Part shown: in pieces, positions 12,541 through 14,301 of the stretch | Layout of the letters: the number at the start of each line of letters is the position of its first letter | Position numbering within the stretch: the first letter of the stretch is position 1 | NCBI RefSeq assembly: GCF_937890585.1 | Contig: NZ_CALACG010000309.1 | Span: 1 to 14,301, forward strand | Reading direction: 5' to 3' | Source: an uncultured Campylobacter sp. | Lineage (GTDB): Bacteria; Campylobacterota; Campylobacteria; Campylobacterales; Campylobacteraceae | DNA length: 14,301 bases | Made by a program: the position numbers and the translations under genes | Notes under the pieces: generated by a model | Databases searched by the model: none | The model's input: the letters and a program-made list of their open reading frames with translations, nothing else | What the model was told of the DNA's origin: nothing

Positions 12541-13311
12541 TTAACTCTTTATTCGAGGCGTATTTTTAGCTTTTATAGCCTCGATTAGCTTTTTAGCTAA
12601 CTTTACTTGACCTTTTGGCGTTATTAGAGTGATGAGGCTTAGCCCTCGCTCGCCGTTTGGCTTCGTAAATGTCTGCGGTTTGCGCCTAAAATAGCCCATA
12701 TTTAGATATTTTTGCAAAGGTTCGTTATTAGACATCAAAATTCCCAGCTCGCGCATTAGAGCGAATAAGCGTATCTCGCCCGTGTCTATGCTCTTATCTT
12801 TATTGCAAAGGATTTTCGCATATTCACCTATTTTAATATCGCCCTTGCTAACCTCAACGGCTCGCGCGAAATCTACATAAGGCGCGTCAGCTTCTATCCT
12901 ATGCTTTAGCTGTTTGTTTTTGTCTTGTTCGTCTGCGTATCTTAATGCCAGTTGTGCGAATACGCGCGGGTCTGCTAAGACGTTTTGAATATCCAAAGGG
13001 CGGTTACTGCTGTTTAGGATAAAATCGCTCGCCCAGTCTCGAAATAAAATCGTCTGTGGAGTTTCGCGCAATTTAAAGCCCAAAGTAATAACGCCCTTTT
13101 TAGTCCAAAAAGTTTGCTTTGCGTTACCTGTCAGATTTTCTGACAGATAGAAATGCACGCCCTCGACGTATTCGCCCGTCCTCTTTTGTTCTCTTACGGT
13201 GCTTTCGCTAACGCCAAATCCGTCTGAGACTTGCTTATTAGATAAGCTCCACGTATCGCCATATTCTAAAATCTCTAAATTTAGATCATTAAATGCTACT
13301 ATTGCTTTCAT
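12541..13311 (-). CDS. Phage antirepressor with KilAC domain
   Basis: The protein has 256 residues. Residues about 20-45 form a HTH-like element (WSLSNKQVSDGFGVSESTVREQK) and the N-terminal domain runs to about 100. The C-terminal part (about 140-245) matches the KilAC/ANT antirepressor domain: DAPYVDFARAV, GDIKIGEYAKIL, RLFALMRELGILM, NEPLQKYLNMGYF, then ITPKGQVKLAKKL. In phages such proteins inactivate the repressor by contact and trigger lytic genes or, in satellites, respond to a helper phage. ATG 13311 has AAGGA 9 bases upstream and overlaps the previous gene by 23 bases. A clear terminator follows. Its target here may be the small HTH regulator, but that is inference. Confidence 0.85.
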   Translation of the reverse strand: MKAIVAFNDLNLEILEYGDTWSLSNKQVSDGFGVSESTVREQKRTGEYVEGVHFYLSENLTGNAKQTFWTKKGVITLGFKLRETPQTILFRDWASDFILNSSNRPLDIQNVLADPRVFAQLALRYADEQDKNKQLKHRIEADAPYVDFARAVEVSKGDIKIGEYAKILCNKDKSIDTGEIRLFALMRELGILMSNNEPLQKYLNMGYFRRKPQTFTKPNGERGLSLITLITPKGQVKLAKKLIEAIKAKNTPRIKS

Positions 13312-13525
13312 CGTTGCATCCTTGTTCTGTTAGTTCTCTTACCTGCTTTCTTGGGTTTTTGTTAATGTAAAATAGGTCGTAAGCCATATTTATTAGCCCT
13401 TGTGGTGCTTCTTTCACACTCAAAACGCCGTAAGCTCTTAAATGGCTAGTAAATTCTTTTAGTTTTTTAGGTTCAATAGCGATAATCGCTCCGCCTTTGC
13501 CAGCTGTTGTTATTTGAAGTTTCAT
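13289..13525 (-). CDS. Hypothetical small protein in the alpA operon
   Basis: This protein has 78 residues and no family I recognise. The N-terminus is MKLQITTAGKGGAIIAIEP (two short beta-strands), then a helical region, and the C-terminus is polar and Ser/Asn-rich (NDESNSSI). AAAGGAT precedes ATG 13525. It is preceded by the 86-residue gene (4-base gap) and overlaps the antirepressor start by 23 bases, so it belongs to the same transcript from the AlpA promoter. Size and place suit a small regulatory or accessory protein. Confidence 0.58.
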   Translation of the reverse strand: MKLQITTAGKGGAIIAIEPKKLKEFTSHLRAYGVLSVKEAPQGLINMAYDLFYINKNPRKQVRELTEQGCNDESNSSI

Positions 13526-13529
13526 CTTT

Positions 13530-13790
13530 TTATCCTTTCTTGCGCTGTTTAAAAAAGCCGTTTATTAGCTTTTTGTTTTTGTCCTTTAGTTTGTTTAAGC
13601 CCCCTGCTAGTTGTAGCGATGTATCGTAAAAGCTAAGGGCTACATCTAACGCCTGCTTTGTTTGTTCGCTTATCTCGTCGTTGCTTATGGCTTTTGATAG
13701 GCTAGGGTTACGCTCTTTTACTATTAGCATAAAGCCTAAGTAAAAATCCTCTTCGCTCATATCGTCATATTTTGGTTTTAGGGGCTTCAT
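13530..13790 (-). CDS. Hypothetical small protein, second gene of the alpA operon
   Basis: This 86-residue, mostly helical protein has an acidic start (KYDDMSEEDFYLGFML) and a strongly basic end (LNKLKDKNKKLINGFFKQRKKG). I do not recognise it. ATG 13790 overlaps the alpA stop by 4 bases (ATGA), so it is probably translated by ribosomes finishing alpA. The polar layout, acidic at one end and basic at the other, suggests a protein or nucleic-acid partner but proves nothing. Confidence 0.58.
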   Translation of the reverse strand: MKPLKPKYDDMSEEDFYLGFMLIVKERNPSLSKAISNDEISEQTKQALDVALSFYDTSLQLAGGLNKLKDKNKKLINGFFKQRKKG

Positions 13791-13999
13791 CTTTCGCCCC
13801 CTTGTGGTAATGGTCTGCCCTCGTTTTGTCTTTTGTTAATAAAGGCTTCTATCTCATCTCTTTTAAAGCGTTTTGTAACATTTGTAAAAAAGATAGGTTT
13901 CGGAAAATCGCTTAATTTCTTGTATCTGTAAAGTGTTGATACTCCCACGCCTAAAAGCTCTGCTGTTTCTTTTGAGCTTAGTAGTGCTTTGTTTTGCAT
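13787..13999 (-). CDS. alpA: AlpA-family HTH regulator / excisionase-like protein
   Basis: AlpA-type proteins are small MerR-like HTH proteins that activate integrase or act as excisionases in prophages and satellites. This 70-residue protein has the family pattern: LLSSKETAELLGVGVSTLYRYKKLSDFPKPIFF (5-37) followed by KRFKRDEIEAFINKRQ (43-58), where the first segment is the winged HTH and the second the conserved wing and helix. ATG 13999 is preceded by AAAGGAT. The region upstream has a nested palindrome that could be its operator. It is first in an operon with two unknown genes and the antirepressor. The symbol is used at family level only. Confidence 0.85.
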   Translation of the reverse strand: MQNKALLSSKETAELLGVGVSTLYRYKKLSDFPKPIFFTNVTKRFKRDEIEAFINKRQNEGRPLPQGGER

Positions 14000-14023
14000 T
14001 TTTAATCCTTTTATATGTAATTT

Positions 14024-14087
14024 TTCTCAAATGGTTAAGCCTAAATGCTTGCAAGCTTGATATGCTTAAATTGATTTGATGTGAGAA
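14024..14087. promoter_or_regulatory. Nested inverted repeats upstream of alpA
   Basis: Three dyads share nearly one centre: TTCTCA/TGAGAA (14024-14087), TTAAGC/GCTTAA (14035-14069) and the perfect palindrome GCTTGCAAGC (14047-14056). The layout fits a regulator operator or a recombination-protein arm site for alpA/integrase control. Confidence 0.45.
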
Positions 14088-14190
14088 TTATGCGAGTTTT
14101 AAAAAGATAAGGCAACGAAAAATATTTTTAGTCGTATATACAAAAACTATGATTTGAGGGTAAAAATTTAAAGGATTTTAATATGTATTA

Positions 14191-14216
14191 AACATAAAAG
14201 CCCTAAAAGTAGGGCG
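14191..14216 (-). terminator. Intrinsic terminator of the partial gene at the right edge
   Basis: On the minus strand GCCCTA and TAGGGC pair around a 4-base loop (14215-14200) and are followed by TTTTATGTTT. It lies 11 bases after the stop of the partial minus-strand gene. Confidence 0.65.
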
Positions 14217-14226
14217 TTTATAATAA

Positions 14227-14301
14227 CTAAAAATAATTTTCGTCATCTTGGGTGTCTTTATCTTTCGGATAAAAAAACTTATAAATTTTATTTGCTAAAG
14301 T
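14227..14301 (-). CDS. C-terminal end of an unidentified gene (continues beyond window)
   Basis: The minus strand is open from the window edge for 24 codons (starting TLANKIYKFFYPKDKD, ending DDENYF) to TAG at 14227, then a clear intrinsic terminator follows. A tyrosine integrase often lies next to alpA in phage satellites and prophages, so this may be its tail, but 24 residues carry no integrase motif and the assignment is only positional. Confidence 0.5.
   Translation of the reverse strand, partial: TLANKIYKFFYPKDKDTQDDENYF

Larger units (their letters stand above)
14000..14226. other. Gene-free promoter region of the alpA operon
   Basis: These 227 bases hold no gene. They contain the nested dyad (14024-14087), AT-rich promoter-like sequence and the terminator of the next gene upstream. 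The alpA operon promoter should lie here. Confidence 0.5.

Noticed and set aside
13863..14054. Minus-strand open frame overlapping alpA
   Set aside because: It is in another frame of alpA, which has the recognised HTH and a good ribosome-binding site; the shadow has basic low-complexity sequence.
6458..14301. Transposon or IS element
   Set aside because: No transposase motif and no terminal repeats flanking a single gene; the genes are phage-type.

Overview
The window looks like an AT-rich epsilonproteobacterial chromosome, most likely a Campylobacter of the C. concisus type. This is inferred from a class Ia NrdB, a Pcm methyltransferase, a PepSY transmembrane protein and the heavy use of AAATTT-rich codons and spacers. 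Species cannot be fixed from the sequence alone.

Left part (1-6026) is ordinary chromosome. It holds the end of an outer-membrane beta-barrel gene and a secreted protein of unknown role on the + strand. Facing them on the - strand is a tight cluster in transcription order nrdB, a lipoprotein, a nitrilase-family amidohydrolase and pcm. Next come a PepSY inner-membrane protein, probably iron-related, and a small kinase-fold protein.

From somewhere between 6027 and 6457 to the right end, the window is a mobile element with phage-type genes. Read right to left in the direction of most transcription, it has: the last 24 codons of an unidentified gene with its own terminator; an AlpA-type regulator; two small unknown genes; a KilAC-domain antirepressor and its terminator; a frameshifted, possibly replication-initiator gene; a 1.1 kb gene-free segment rich in repeats and palindromes with a perfect DnaA-box 9-mer (candidate origin); a divergent HTH regulator facing a three-gene operon of unknowns across four evenly spaced operator-like dyads; an unknown gene; small and large terminase subunits; and a RelE/ParE-type toxin-antitoxin pair at the outer edge.

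The unusual point is that an apparently intact terminase pair is followed directly by a toxin-antitoxin module and then by chromosomal genes. There is no portal, protease, capsid or tail gene downstream, and the element also carries an origin-like region. This suggests a phage satellite (PICI-like) or a plasmid-prophage hybrid that packages itself with a helper phage's particles. A decayed prophage is the main alternative. Gene control appears layered: an HTH regulator with its operator array, an AlpA switch, an antirepressor, terminator hairpins, and one gene whose Shine-Dalgarno sequence can be masked by a hairpin.
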